In this document: piece by piece, positions 7,383 to 18,180 of the stretch | Layout of the letters: every line of letters begins with the position of its first letter | How positions within the stretch are numbered: the first letter of the stretch is position 1 | Assembly (NCBI RefSeq): GCF_900116285.1 | Contig: NZ_FPAJ01000001.1 | Location: 620,001 to 684,000 of the forward strand | Direction: 5' to 3' | DNA length: 64,000 nt | Source: Sulfitobacter marinus | Lineage (GTDB): Bacteria > Pseudomonadota > Alphaproteobacteria > Rhodobacterales > Rhodobacteraceae | The notes under the pieces: model-generated | Told to the model about the DNA's origin: nothing | The model's database searches: none | What the model saw: only the letters and a program-made list of their open reading frames with translations | Position numbers and translations under genes: made by a program

Positions 7383-7725
7383 ACGATAAGCGCGTTAGAT
7401 TAGCAGAGTCAAAAGCTGCTTTGCTACGGTAGCGGATGTCCCGTTTGACGGGCCGCCGCGCAGCATTCGGGTTCTGGGTCAAATGTCCGGAATGGGCCGT
7501 TCGATACTGCGTGATTTAAGCCGAACGCCTAAGATGCCGCAAAGCGGAGAACGGCAGGAAAGAGCCCATAGCAGAAGTGTTGAATTTGTGCTGCACGCGC
7601 TCGCAGCGTCGACTTTGCGGTACGTGCACGATCACCTTTGCTGCCATGCAGCAAAGAAACCGGTCGTTCAGACGAAACGCTGCGAAAACGAGTTGGTTAA
7701 CTCACGGGCCGAGAACGTTCCACAA
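7383..7725. other. Non-coding spacer upstream of the retron
   Basis: No plausible gene is seen between the retron promoter and the racemase gene. The stretch from 7471 (AAATGTCCGGAATGGGCC onward) to about 7680 has fragments such as GACCGGTTTCTTTGCTGC (reverse strand). These resemble the decayed GC-rich non-coding sequence seen at about 15050-15300 and, in inverted orientation, at about 5155-5216. Open frames here are short and lack ribosome-binding sites. Confidence 0.4.
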
Positions 7726-9170
7726 TCAGCGCGCGCCCTGCATTGCGATAGAAGTGCTGATGCATTTACTGGCAAGAACCTGGGTCGGGTCAATAAGGCG
7801 CATGGATCGGGCCAGATCATCGTCGAGTTCAATCAATGGGAGTTCAGTGCACCCCAGGATGATCGCGTCTGCATATTGCGCCCTGAGCGATTTCACCACT
7901 GCAGTGATGTGTTCTGCACATAGGCCAGAGGTATAGCCTGCCTTGACCCCCAATGGGCCATAGATTGCGTCCATCACGCGATCCTGTTCGCTCTTGTTGG
8001 GAATGACAGCACGGATTCCCGCTGCCCGGAGCGCATCCTGATAGAGTCTGCTGGCAATAGTGCCCGATGTCGCCAGAATACCAACCGTTCGCACCGTCGG
8101 AGAGATCTTCGCAATATGATCAACCGTTTCCGTGAGCATGTTCACGATTGGAATATCCAAATGTCGTTGCAATCGGTCGACATAGGCATGGGCCGTGTTG
8201 CAGGGGATTGCGATGATATCTGCGCCACCGCGCTCCAGCTTTTTGGCCGTTGCATAAAGCGCGAGTGTCGGGTCAGCGCCGTCTGCGACGAGGTTGGCGG
8301 TGCGGTCCGGGATCTGGGGGTTTTGTTCAACGATCACCTTGATATGGTCCTGATCTTTTTCAGCCTGCGTGGTGTTGACGATCTTGGACATAAAGTCAGC
8401 GGTCGCCGCCGGGCCGACACCGCCCAATACGCCGATCTTAAATGGTTTCTGCGTGGCCTGACCGGTTTCTTCCAGCGCGAACCGGGCGTAAATTTCGTTG
8501 GTGGACAGGATTGTGAACCTGCGATCCTTCGGAAAATCCGACAGAATGACAGGGATCTCGGTCATCCCCGGCACGATCACTTCCGCCCCCTGATCCTCCA
8601 GACTTTCGATGGCGGTACGAATCGCGGCTTCGATTGTGTCAACCGGCCCACCCGCCTTGAATCCCGTAGGGCCATAGATCGCTTTAATCATGGCATCCTC
8701 GGCCCATGGTGCGGGAAAGACTGCCGCTCTGTTCGGCCCAAGTATGCGGTCAAACAACCCGTCCTTGCGTACAAAAGGCGTTGTCAGAATGCCGACCTGA
8801 CTTGCATCTGAGTGGTGCTGATCAAGGTATTTCCGGATCGCGTCAGACATGGAAATGAGTTTGAGACCCAACTCAGCGCGCAGTTCTTCCAGAAAGGTAT
8901 GGGTGATAAAGCAGGGCAGCATGGCCGCGTCGCAGCCGGATTTTTCCATGCGGCTCAGGGCATCGAAGACATAGAACTTGCGGTGCACGGGCGCGTAATC
9001 GGGGCTGGCTACGGATAGGGCTTCAACCAGCGGCTTTTGTTCGAACGAGATTTCCCGGTGGTCACCCTCGGATTTCACTGGGGTCAAGCGCACCAGCTGG
9101 TTTAGAATATCGGCACCTGCGCGTGCGCCCAGGCCGCCAACGATGCCCAGTTTCAAACCGGGTCGTGCCA

Positions 9171-9171
<1 letters not shown>
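7726..9171 (-). CDS. Tandem-domain aspartate/glutamate racemase-family protein
   Basis: A 481-residue protein made of two Asp/Glu racemase domains in tandem (about 5-235 and 243-478); usual family members have one domain of about 230-250 residues. The C-terminal copy keeps both catalytic cysteines (IPCNTAH near 325 and LGCTELPL near 442). In the N-terminal copy the first cysteine is present (LPCFITH near 88), but the second is replaced by Gly in VPGMTEIPV, so two-base racemisation is unlikely there. ATG at 9171 overlaps the aspartase stop (TGATG), implying coupling. With aspartase and an amino-acid ABC transporter in the same operon, it may supply L-aspartate from the D-isomer. Confidence 0.85.
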
Positions 9172-10547
<1,376 letters not shown>

Positions 10548-10556
10548 TGAAGGCCT

Positions 10557-11315
10557 CTATAAAATTTGGCTGAGGAAAAGCTTGGTTCGTTCGTCCTGCG
10601 CATTGTCAAAGAAAGTGTCAGGCGTGCCATGTTCCACGATTACACCGCGATCCGTAAAATAAATGTGATCAGCGACCTCGCGGGCAAACCCCATTTCGTG
10701 GGTCACAAGGATACAGGTCATCCCATCTGCCGCGAGTTCCTTGATGGTCAGCAACACTTCTTTGACCGTTTCAGGGTCAAGGGCCGCCGTCACCTCATCA
10801 AAGAGCATCACATCGGGCTGCATGGCGAGTGAGCGTGCGATGGCGACGCGCTGCTGCTGGCCGCCAGACAATTCGCCGGGATAAGCGTTTTCCTTGCCGT
10901 CCAATCGCACCTTTTTCAGAAGGGCGCGGGCGCGTTCCTCAACCTCGGTCTTGTTTTCCTTCATAACAAGCACCGGGGCCATCATGATGTTTTCAAGCGC
11001 GGTTTTGTGGGGGAACAGATTGTATTGCTGAAAGACCATCCCAATCTTCTTGCGCAGTTCCAGCTTGTCCAGGTCAGGGCGGTGCACTTCCATTCCTTCG
11101 ACCTTGATCGACCCTTCCTGAATATCATTCAACGCATTGATGCAGCGGATCAGTGTGGATTTGCCGGATCCCGAGGGGCCAATGATACAGATCACCTCGC
11201 CCTTCATTATGTCCATGTTGATGCCTTTCAGCACTTCCAGCGCACCAAAGGATTTGCGTATATTGCGGATGGAAACGATCGGTTGTTCGGGGGACCATGT
11301 GTCGGTTGCGGTCAT
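10557..11315 (-). CDS. Amino-acid ABC transporter ATP-binding protein (GlnQ/AapP type)
   Basis: A 252-residue ABC ATPase with Walker A GPSGSGKST, Q-loop, signature LSGGQQQR, Walker B VMLFDEVTAALDPE and switch His (VTHEM). The size and motif spacing are those of polar amino-acid transporters (GlnQ, GltL, AapP). It follows the two permease genes on the minus strand and precedes aspA, so the imported substrate is probably aspartate, glutamate or a relative. Confidence 0.93.
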   Translation of the reverse strand: MTATDTWSPEQPIVSIRNIRKSFGALEVLKGINMDIMKGEVICIIGPSGSGKSTLIRCINALNDIQEGSIKVEGMEVHRPDLDKLELRKKIGMVFQQYNLFPHKTALENIMMAPVLVMKENKTEVEERARALLKKVRLDGKENAYPGELSGGQQQRVAIARSLAMQPDVMLFDEVTAALDPETVKEVLLTIKELAADGMTCILVTHEMGFAREVADHIYFTDRGVIVEHGTPDTFFDNAQDERTKLFLSQIL

Positions 11316-11325
11316 TTGGATGTCC

Positions 11326-12189
11326 TCACAGCTTGACAGCGAATTTGCGTTCCAACCGCAGCGTCAGTCGGGCAATCGGATAGCAATAGGCAAAGAATAG
11401 GATCAGAACGAAGCCGTAGAAGGGCATCAGAAGTTCCGGGCGATTGTTTTCGGCGACGATGGCCTGACGGGTCAGGTTGACAACCTCTTCCACCCCAAGG
11501 ATCGACACCAGCGGTGTGGCCATGGTCAGGATCGCATACCAGTTCATCCATGGCGGGATCATCCGCTTGAAACACTGGGGCAAGATGATCCGCCACAGGG
11601 TCTGGGTGCGGGTAAAGGCAAGCGACTCGGCTGCTTCCCACTGGGTATTTGGCACAGACCCAACAGCGCCACGCACGATTTCAGAAATGTTCGCCATGAT
11701 CGGCAGGGACAGTCCGATCACGGCCTTGATCCAGCCCGGCACGAAATAGGGGGTTCCGAAAACCGTAATCTCAAAAGGCAGTGCCAGCATCACGATGAAC
11801 AGGATCACTAGCCAGGGTGAGTTACGAAATAGCTGCGTGATGAACCAACAAAGCGCGCGGACCGGACGCAGCAGAGAGATTTGCCCCAGCCCCAGCAGGA
11901 CACCGACGAAGGTGCCGATCAGAAGGCAGAGGAATGAGATCAGGACGTTGAAGAAAAAGCCCTTGGTGATCAGGAACGGGGCCCATCGCCATAAGGCGTT
12001 GAAGGGCTGCGCGGCTTCGCCCGATTGGGCAGCAGCAATGGTCGGCCAGATCAACGCCAGCGCAAAGAACGCGAAGGGTATCCAAGCCGGTATTGCGCCG
12101 AGACAGCGCACCGGTGTCATCGCGTCATATTGCAAACTGGCGCGATGAGGCATCGGTTTGAGAACGGCGAATAGAGCGGATTGTGTCAT
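11326..12189 (-). CDS. Amino-acid ABC transporter permease
   Basis: A 287-residue HisM/GlnP-type inner-membrane permease. It has hydrophobic segments near the N-terminus and a permease core with the EAA-loop sequence EAAESLAFTRTQTLWRIILPQ. The start at 12189 (MTQSALFAVL) has AAGGATATTCAAA upstream and avoids overlap with the preceding permease. It is the second permease of the operon and should form a heterodimer with the gene just upstream. Confidence 0.9.
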   Translation of the reverse strand: MTQSALFAVLKPMPHRASLQYDAMTPVRCLGAIPAWIPFAFFALALIWPTIAAAQSGEAAQPFNALWRWAPFLITKGFFFNVLISFLCLLIGTFVGVLLGLGQISLLRPVRALCWFITQLFRNSPWLVILFIVMLALPFEITVFGTPYFVPGWIKAVIGLSLPIMANISEIVRGAVGSVPNTQWEAAESLAFTRTQTLWRIILPQCFKRMIPPWMNWYAILTMATPLVSILGVEEVVNLTRQAIVAENNRPELLMPFYGFVLILFFAYCYPIARLTLRLERKFAVKL

Positions 12190-12200
12190 TTTGAATATCC

Positions 12201-12971
12201 TTAGTTGCCGTAGCCGGGAATGCGCAGTTTGCGTTCCCAACGGTTCATGCCAAAGACCATGATGCCAACAAGGCCGACATAGACGACAAACAGCAGCAAC
12301 ATTGCCGGGTATTGGGCTGAGGGGTAGTCATTCCAGATGGTGACAGCCTGATACAGCAACTCCGGCACAGCTATGGCGAAGGCTTGCGTGGTGGTCTTGA
12401 TCAGGTTGACCAAATTGTTGTTCAGAGCAGGTAGGCTGACGCGGAATGCAAGCGGCAAGACCACGTAGCGATAAATTTGCAGCCGCGACATGCCGAGTGA
12501 ATCCGCCGCTTCGATGGTCGATTCTGGCACAGCTTCGATGCCGGACCGGAAGATTTCGACATTGAACGCTCCGGCAAAAAACGACAGCGAAATGATCGCC
12601 CAGCCAACGTTTGAAATGATCGGAACTTCGAGCCACCCATCGGGAGAATAAGTTGGGGTCAACTGCCCAAGAGCGAAGTAGAAGAATAGCAGTTGTACGA
12701 AAGGCGGCGTATTGCGGAACAGTTGGATATAGCCTTGAACAACGGCGCGCAGCAACCGCAGCTTTGACCCTTGAAGCCATGCACCCACGACGCCAATGAT
12801 AACGCTGAACATCAGGCAGGCAATTGATAGGAAGATGGTGTACTTGATCCCAAGCCAGATCTTTCCGGCCTGCACTTCCTGATAGAAGAAGATAAAGTTC
12901 CAACGCGGGTAATCCGCCGCGAGCTGGCGGAAGAATTCTGTAAAAGCGTCAAGCATCAAAGCCACCTGCAT
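12201..12971 (-). CDS. Amino-acid ABC transporter permease
   Basis: A 256-residue permease of the polar amino-acid uptake family with the EAA-loop EAADSLGMSRLQIYRYVVLP and about five membrane segments. The start at 12971 has GAGGTG six bases upstream, and that ribosome-binding site lies within the 3' arm of the hairpin following the binding-protein gene. It pairs with the 11326-12189 permease. Confidence 0.9.
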   Translation of the reverse strand: MQVALMLDAFTEFFRQLAADYPRWNFIFFYQEVQAGKIWLGIKYTIFLSIACLMFSVIIGVVGAWLQGSKLRLLRAVVQGYIQLFRNTPPFVQLLFFYFALGQLTPTYSPDGWLEVPIISNVGWAIISLSFFAGAFNVEIFRSGIEAVPESTIEAADSLGMSRLQIYRYVVLPLAFRVSLPALNNNLVNLIKTTTQAFAIAVPELLYQAVTIWNDYPSAQYPAMLLLFVVYVGLVGIMVFGMNRWERKLRIPGYGN

Positions 12972-12976
12972 ACAGA

Positions 12977-13010
12977 CACCTCACGCCACGGGAGAAAATG
13001 GCGCGAGGTG
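12977..13010 (-). promoter_or_regulatory. Intercistronic hairpin that covers the permease ribosome-binding site
   Basis: Arms 12977-12988 and 12999-13010 pair over 12 positions with one A-C mismatch and a 10-base loop. In the transcript the second arm contains GAGGTG, the Shine-Dalgarno sequence of the downstream permease. The hairpin follows the binding-protein stop codon by 12 bases, so it could both protect the binding-protein mRNA 3' end and hold down permease translation. No T-tract follows, so it is not a simple terminator. Confidence 0.6.
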
Positions 13011-13022
13011 CGGGGTTAGGGT

Positions 13023-13856
13023 TTATTCAGCGAGCCAGTCAGCAAAACGCTCGTTTTGCTCTTGCAGGTAGTCAGTAGACTGAATGCCCCATTTTTCTTC
13101 CAGCGCGATCAGTTCGCCGGACTGATGCCAGTTGTACTGCATACCCGACATGAAGCGGCCAAAGATGCCATCACGCTCGGCAATTGGGACTGCAAGGGCC
13201 CATGGGTTGTTGTCTTCGGAGACCAATGGCATTTCGAAGTCGTCATATTGGCCCGAGGCCAGATCGGCAGCGATTGAACTGTCGTCATAAACCCAAGCGA
13301 TGCACTTCTTGTTGCGCAGGGCCTGCAGCGCCTCGGCGTTGCTGCCAAAGGCAATGACGTTGGCGCCGTGGCGCTCTTCAACGATCTGATTGTAGAACGC
13401 CCCTTGTTTGCCGCAGACAGGTTTGTCGGCAAGATCAGACCAAGCGGTCACGCCAAGCGCCGTAGGCGTCATAACGTTCGTACCGGAGGAATAGTAGTTC
13501 GGACCAACAATGCCGACGATTTCGCGACGATCGGCCCGGTCGGACATCGTGGCAATCATCAGGTCAATGCGTCCGCCTTCCAAAAACTGCATCCGGTTCG
13601 AGGATTCAACCGCGACCAGTTCCAGCTCAACGCCCAGTGTGTCTGCAACTTGCTGGGCCATGTCGGCCTCCATACCGATGATGTTGCCGTTTTCATCGCG
13701 GAAACCCCAGGGGCGTGTATCGGCCTTAACGCCAACGACAATGACGCCGCGCTCCATGATTTTGTTCCAGGTTGCATTGGATTGTTCCTGCGCGACCGCA
13801 GCCGTCGTGGTCATCAGGGTCGCGGCAAGCGCGATGCCGCCCAAAAATTTCTTCAT
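13023..13856 (-). CDS. Amino-acid ABC transporter periplasmic binding protein
   Basis: A 277-residue family 3 solute-binding protein. The ATG at 13856 gives a classical signal peptide (MKKFLGGIALAATLMTTTAAVAQ) and has GGAGAG upstream; an upstream ATG at 13970 would add a non-signal extension. The mature part contains ADTRPWGFRDENGNIIGMEADMA and a ligand-binding segment typical of the family. It is the first gene of the operon with two permeases, an ATPase, aspartase and racemase, consistent with acidic amino-acid uptake (inference). Confidence 0.9.
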   Translation of the reverse strand: MKKFLGGIALAATLMTTTAAVAQEQSNATWNKIMERGVIVVGVKADTRPWGFRDENGNIIGMEADMAQQVADTLGVELELVAVESSNRMQFLEGGRIDLMIATMSDRADRREIVGIVGPNYYSSGTNVMTPTALGVTAWSDLADKPVCGKQGAFYNQIVEERHGANVIAFGSNAEALQALRNKKCIAWVYDDSSIAADLASGQYDDFEMPLVSEDNNPWALAVPIAERDGIFGRFMSGMQYNWHQSGELIALEEKWGIQSTDYLQEQNERFADWLAE

Positions 13857-13989
13857 TGATACTCTCCATGTTGATGGCGGCAAACGCGGTGCCGACGTGA
13901 GTGCCACGGGTTCAATCCGATTGGTCCGTGATCTGAGGTCATGTTGAGCGGGCGTGCCCTGCAACGCCATGACATTTGGCGCAATTTGA

Positions 13990-14004
13990 TTGCAAAATTT
14001 GCAA
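13990..14004. promoter_or_regulatory. Candidate LysR operator
   Basis: TTGCAAAATTTGCAA is a perfect 7-1-7 palindrome in the divergent region between the transporter operon and the LysR gene. Its T-(11)-A form fits LysR-type regulator boxes, and a further GCAATTTG half-site lies immediately upstream. Probably bound by the adjacent LysR protein. Confidence 0.5.
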
Positions 14005-14059
14005 CATGCTTTTCACGCAAACCGGGTTAGGTTCGACGCAACTAACGAACGTAGGTGAC

Positions 14060-14959
14060 ATGATGGAAATAGATTGGCTCGAAGATTTTCTTGCGCTCAG
14101 CGCTGCAGGAGTTTTTGCAAAGGCTGCAGATGCGAGAAACATAAGTCAGTCGGCTTTTACGCGCCGAATCAAAAACTTAGAGTATTGGATCGGCACGCCG
14201 CTATTTGACCGCAGCGTTCATCCAGTGGTGCTGACGCAAGCTGGGCAAGCTTTTCGGCCGGTTGCCCATGATATGATCAATACGCTGTCAACGGCCCGTG
14301 CCGAGGCTAAGGGGCTGGTGCGACGAGAGGGAGAAGTGCTCGACTTCGTCGCACTCCATACGCTGGCCATCTCCTATTTTCCGGGGTGGATCACAAGCAT
14401 TGGCAAGACCTTGGGGCCAATAAAATCTCGGGTGGTTGCCGAAAATTTCTCTGGTTGTGTTGAGGCGATCCTGTCTGGATCCAGCGATTTCATGCTGTGT
14501 TACCACCATCCAACGGTTCCAATGATCGCGGACGATGCGCGATATCCCTCAATGAAGATCGCCGAAGATCGCATGGTGGCTGTTAGCGCCGCCGCGCCTG
14601 ATGGCTCCGCTCGCTACAGGCTCGACAGCGAAGAGCCCTTTCCGCTGCTGTCTTATACCCGCGACAGTTTTTTGGGGAAAATGACAAACCTCATTCTCGA
14701 GCGAACGGGCCTCAGAGACCGCTGCGTCTTTCAATATGAGAATTCGGTCTGCGAAGCCCTCAAGGCAGCCAGCCTAGAGGGCATGGGCGTGGCATGGCTC
14801 CCGATGGCAGCTGCCGAACGTGAGTTAAATGAAGGCCGCTTGGTAAAGATCAGCGATGACGGCAGCGAGAATCCGATTTCAATCCACCTTTACCGCTCCA
14901 TGGAACGCAGCCGAAGCGACGTCGAACGGTTCTGGTCATACATGTCAAGTATGCACTGA
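14060..14959 (+). CDS. LysR-family transcriptional regulator (HypT/YjiE-like)
   Basis: A 299-residue LysR protein starting MMEIDWLEDFLALSAAG, with an N-terminal helix-turn-helix (about 20-50, KAADARNISQSAFTRRIKNLEYWIG) and a type 2 periplasmic-binding-protein effector domain. The short start at 14060 (or 14063) follows TAGGTG; an upstream start at 13976 would cover the probable operator. The TrpLeuGluAspPhe opening resembles the HypT branch. It is divergent from the amino-acid uptake and aspartase operon and is the natural candidate to control it. Confidence 0.88.
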   Translation: MMEIDWLEDFLALSAAGVFAKAADARNISQSAFTRRIKNLEYWIGTPLFDRSVHPVVLTQAGQAFRPVAHDMINTLSTARAEAKGLVRREGEVLDFVALHTLAISYFPGWITSIGKTLGPIKSRVVAENFSGCVEAILSGSSDFMLCYHHPTVPMIADDARYPSMKIAEDRMVAVSAAAPDGSARYRLDSEEPFPLLSYTRDSFLGKMTNLILERTGLRDRCVFQYENSVCEALKAASLEGMGVAWLPMAAAERELNEGRLVKISDDGSENPISIHLYRSMERSRSDVERFWSYMSSMH

Positions 14960-15530
14960 CAAGCGGGGTGGCGGAGGAGGCGCAAATCCCGCTTGCCCAC
15001 TCCGCAATGGTCGTTTCCGGTAAGGGGCGAATAGTCAGATTTACTGTCCCGCCTCGAACTGGCTTTCAATGACCGGTCTGCTGACATCGGCTGCAACGCA
15101 GCAATGAGTGTGCGGCACCTGCGAGGGGATGCTGCGTCAGCAAACACCCGAAAGGGTCGAGTCCGCAAAGTCCGCTCTGCCGACCTTCACCCTCTGAAAA
15201 TGCTGCGCGATGGACGAATGACCGGTTCGGTGAAGCTGCGCTGCAGCGCTAACGAGGACAACGAATGCCGGCACAGGGCCGTACGTGTAGATCAAATCGA
15301 GATCGTTTGGTTGGACCTCGGCGGTGCGGCTATCCGCAGCAAGGAGCCCTTAGTACAAAATGCTGGGCCATGTAGGAATGGCCGCTAAACACAGAATAGT
15401 CTCAAACCTTTCATAACTACCGAGGTTTTGAACGGGGTTTCTGGTGCACCAAATTGGGGGTGGTTTCGGCACGTACCAAAAGGGAGCGTTGTAGAAAAAT
15501 GAACGCGATATGCGCTGTATCCGCAATACC
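14960..15530. other. Non-coding region, decayed sequence
   Basis: About 570 bp without a supportable gene. The first half (about 15050-15300) contains GACCGGT, CTGCAACGCAGCAATG and GTCCGCAAAGTCCGC fragments resembling the sequence seen near 7471-7680. The remaining part shows no ribosome-binding site followed by a family-like protein and no tRNA or terminator that I can recognise. Confidence 0.4.
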
Positions 15531-15899
15531 TTACATCAACTCAATAAGTGCCGTGAGCCATCCGACACCGACTCCGATAGCAGTCACGGCAACTGCCGCC
15601 GAGCCACAATCTTTAGCTTGCTTTGCAAGGTCTCGCTTTTCGAGTGAGATGTCATCTACTATGCGTTCAATTGCAGTGTTGACGCACTCCATCGCCAACA
15701 CAAAGACACCACCCATTAAAAGCATCCCTCGAGTGGCTGCATCCAGCGGTAAAATGCACGCCAATATCGCAAAGAACGCGTTGCAAACCAGCCATTGTTT
15801 CAAGGAGTGTTCGGTCTGGTAAACATGAGCAAAGCCCGCCCACGACCAGACGGCTCGTTGCCGTATCCGTTCAAACTGTTCCGAAATGATCTGTTTCAT
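15531..15899 (-). CDS. dgkA: Diacylglycerol kinase
   Basis: A 122-residue integral membrane protein with three transmembrane helices and the DgkA signature ECVNTAIERIVDDIS (around 70-84), including the catalytic and metal-binding glutamates. It phosphorylates diacylglycerol to phosphatidic acid. It is divergent from a phosphoglycerol-transferase-like gene, whose reaction would release diacylglycerol, so the pair plausibly forms a lipid recycling unit. Confidence 0.93.
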   Translation of the reverse strand: MKQIISEQFERIRQRAVWSWAGFAHVYQTEHSLKQWLVCNAFFAILACILPLDAATRGMLLMGGVFVLAMECVNTAIERIVDDISLEKRDLAKQAKDCGSAAVAVTAIGVGVGWLTALIELM

Positions 15900-16046
15900 C
15901 GCGCACCTGACCTATGGCTTTGGATAAGCTGAACGATTTGCTTAACATAGGCAACACAGTTTGCCCCTTACACTCTGTCATATTGTCGGATAAAACGTGC
16001 TTTCGATAATACACATTGCACCTTGAACCATAATTTAGTGATCTGA

Positions 16047-17918
16047 ATGCGGGCGTCTTTGTTTGAAAAAGTAGTGTGCGGCTATTTTGCCGTTTTGTTC
16101 TTAATCTATCTGGCTGTTCTTGGTGTCTCGCCCGTCAAGCCTGAGGGTTTTGTGTGGGGCGTGTCGACGATTGGCCTTCCGGCATTCGAGTTGGCCTTTT
16201 TTTGCATATTAACACTCACACTTTGGAGACTGCGCTCAAAGTGGACCCGGTACCTCGTCGTTTTAGGGTGTATCTTTTTTCCGGCCGTCGTTGGATCGTT
16301 CTACTTGGTGCAATTCATCTCAATCGTGACCTCGGGAAGGTACATCACCGTCCTTGCAATGGAAAACTCAGGAGAGGTGGCGTACATTACGAATACGACG
16401 ACAATTGCGCTATGCGTAGGAATGGTGAGCTTAATAGCAACCATCGTTTTTTTCTCCATTTCCGAAGCACGCAAGAGCACTCCAGGTCAGTTTGCGGGTC
16501 GGTCCGCTATCGTTGGGTTTGCGCTAATTTTTTTGATGGGCATCGGTTATAACGAACGCGATCGGTTCGTCGATCATGCCAACAATTTAGGTATCCCGAT
16601 ATCCTTGGATACAAGTTTTGCCCCCGCGATCGGAATGCATAAAACCTATAGAAAATTTTCGAAGGTCCGGTTTGATGCAAACCGTATCGTGAAATTTGTG
16701 GATGATGTTGCAAGCGGAGACGTAGAATCCCCTTTTTATGTGGACGTCACAGCGGATTACCCCTTCCAGCAAACCAGCCTCCGTTCAGGCCCGCTACCGT
16801 TTGTTGTCAAGGCGTCGAGCGAGCCAGTGAATGTGATTGTCTTGTTTCTAGAGGGCCTGTCCGCGCGCGCACTAGGTCACTACGGTGGCCCTTATGTTGA
16901 CCTGACACCCAACCTTAATCGCTTTGCAGAGCAGGCGGTCACGATCGACAGTTATTATAATCATACGGCGGCGACCTATCGCGGCATCCAGGGGTCTCTA
17001 TCGTCAGGGTTTCCACTGGCCGGCGGCGCTGGCGGCTGGGAAAGTTCGCAAGATCGCTTGGGCGGGCTGAGTGCGATTTCTTACGCGACCCTGCCAAAAA
17101 TTTTGGACAAGCGCGGCTATGATACGAAGATTTATTCGCCCCATTCGGAAACTAGGCCATTTGACGACTTCCTGCGCGCGGTCGGGTTTGAACAGGTCGT
17201 AACGCCCGAAGACGTTGTACCAGACAACCCGCCCGATTTTCTGAGCGATCGGGATTTGTTTGCTGCGATGGCAGACGACCTGCAAGCACTGGAACAATCT
17301 AACAATCAGACCCCGTTCTTCTGGGCGTCCTACAACATCGGATCCCATGCCTTTCTCAACACGCCATCGGGCGCAGCGTCATATGGTGATGCCCGTAATG
17401 CAGCTCTCAATCGGTTTCATGAACTTGATGCGAGCTTAGCAGCGTTCCTTGATGCATTCGAGGCATCCACATTTGCGGACAACACTTTGCTTGTCATTAC
17501 GGCAGATCATTCATCCTATGCAGAGCCGCCCGTTGTTGAAGCCTTTTCAGATAGCGCGAAATTCACGACCCACTTCATCGACCAAATCCCTCTTATTCTT
17601 CATATTCCGGGGGTTGTCGAACCAATGCGATTTGAAAATGGGGTGCGGACATCGCTCGATTTGACGCCAACGATATTGAATATGATGGGAGTGACAGAAG
17701 TTGAGCATGCGTTTCTTGGCACGTCTATCTTTGACACGCAATTCCGGCCCGAGGTGAATTGGGGGGCGATCGGCCGCGGTTTTTATCGTATCGATCAAAC
17801 AGGTGTTTCATTTGTGAAGGAAGACGATGCGAGCACACAGGAAAAAATTGTGGGCAGTGCCATCATGTATTACAATCAGCTCGAGCTTGAAGATAAGATA
17901 TTTGATCCGAGACTGTAG
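16047..17918 (+). CDS. Membrane-anchored sulfatase-family enzyme, probable phosphoglycerol/phosphoethanolamine transferase (LtaS/OpgB-like)
   Basis: A 623-residue protein with about four to five N-terminal transmembrane helices (to about residue 165) and a periplasmic alkaline-phosphatase/sulfatase domain (about 265-620). Visible motifs are VIVLFLEGLSARALGHYGG, the nucleophile region NHTAATYRGIQGSL (Thr), and VITADHSSY. This architecture is shared by lipoteichoic-acid synthase, OpgB and related head-group transferases, which take glycerol phosphate from phosphatidylglycerol and leave diacylglycerol. The divergent dgkA supports that reading. The acceptor (glucan or lipid) cannot be told. GC content appears somewhat lower than in neighbouring genes. 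Confidence 0.8.
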   Translation: MRASLFEKVVCGYFAVLFLIYLAVLGVSPVKPEGFVWGVSTIGLPAFELAFFCILTLTLWRLRSKWTRYLVVLGCIFFPAVVGSFYLVQFISIVTSGRYITVLAMENSGEVAYITNTTTIALCVGMVSLIATIVFFSISEARKSTPGQFAGRSAIVGFALIFLMGIGYNERDRFVDHANNLGIPISLDTSFAPAIGMHKTYRKFSKVRFDANRIVKFVDDVASGDVESPFYVDVTADYPFQQTSLRSGPLPFVVKASSEPVNVIVLFLEGLSARALGHYGGPYVDLTPNLNRFAEQAVTIDSYYNHTAATYRGIQGSLSSGFPLAGGAGGWESSQDRLGGLSAISYATLPKILDKRGYDTKIYSPHSETRPFDDFLRAVGFEQVVTPEDVVPDNPPDFLSDRDLFAAMADDLQALEQSNNQTPFFWASYNIGSHAFLNTPSGAASYGDARNAALNRFHELDASLAAFLDAFEASTFADNTLLVITADHSSYAEPPVVEAFSDSAKFTTHFIDQIPLILHIPGVVEPMRFENGVRTSLDLTPTILNMMGVTEVEHAFLGTSIFDTQFRPEVNWGAIGRGFYRIDQTGVSFVKEDDASTQEKIVGSAIMYYNQLELEDKIFDPRL

Positions 17919-18180
17919 CACTTCAATCCTTCGGTCTATTTGAAATCTCAACCTGATATGAACCTGTGGGGTGAACGCAGGGGGATTGACGATGTTAGGA
18001 CCCCAGCAAGAAGCGCAAGGCGCACTCTTTTATTAGTTTTCCATCGACGATCATGTGCTTCAGAATCACCTGCTGCGCACGATAGACCTGTTCGTGGATC
18101 TGAGCAGTATGCGGGGTTACCTCGCAGACAAATACAGTCTACTGGTCGTCCTTCAATCTGGGCGAAAACTCTCGTTCTTG

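Noticed and set aside
15104..15388. 94-residue open frame in the LysR-dgkA gap
   Set aside because: No ribosome-binding site, no family-like features, and the DNA looks like decayed non-coding sequence shared with other gaps.
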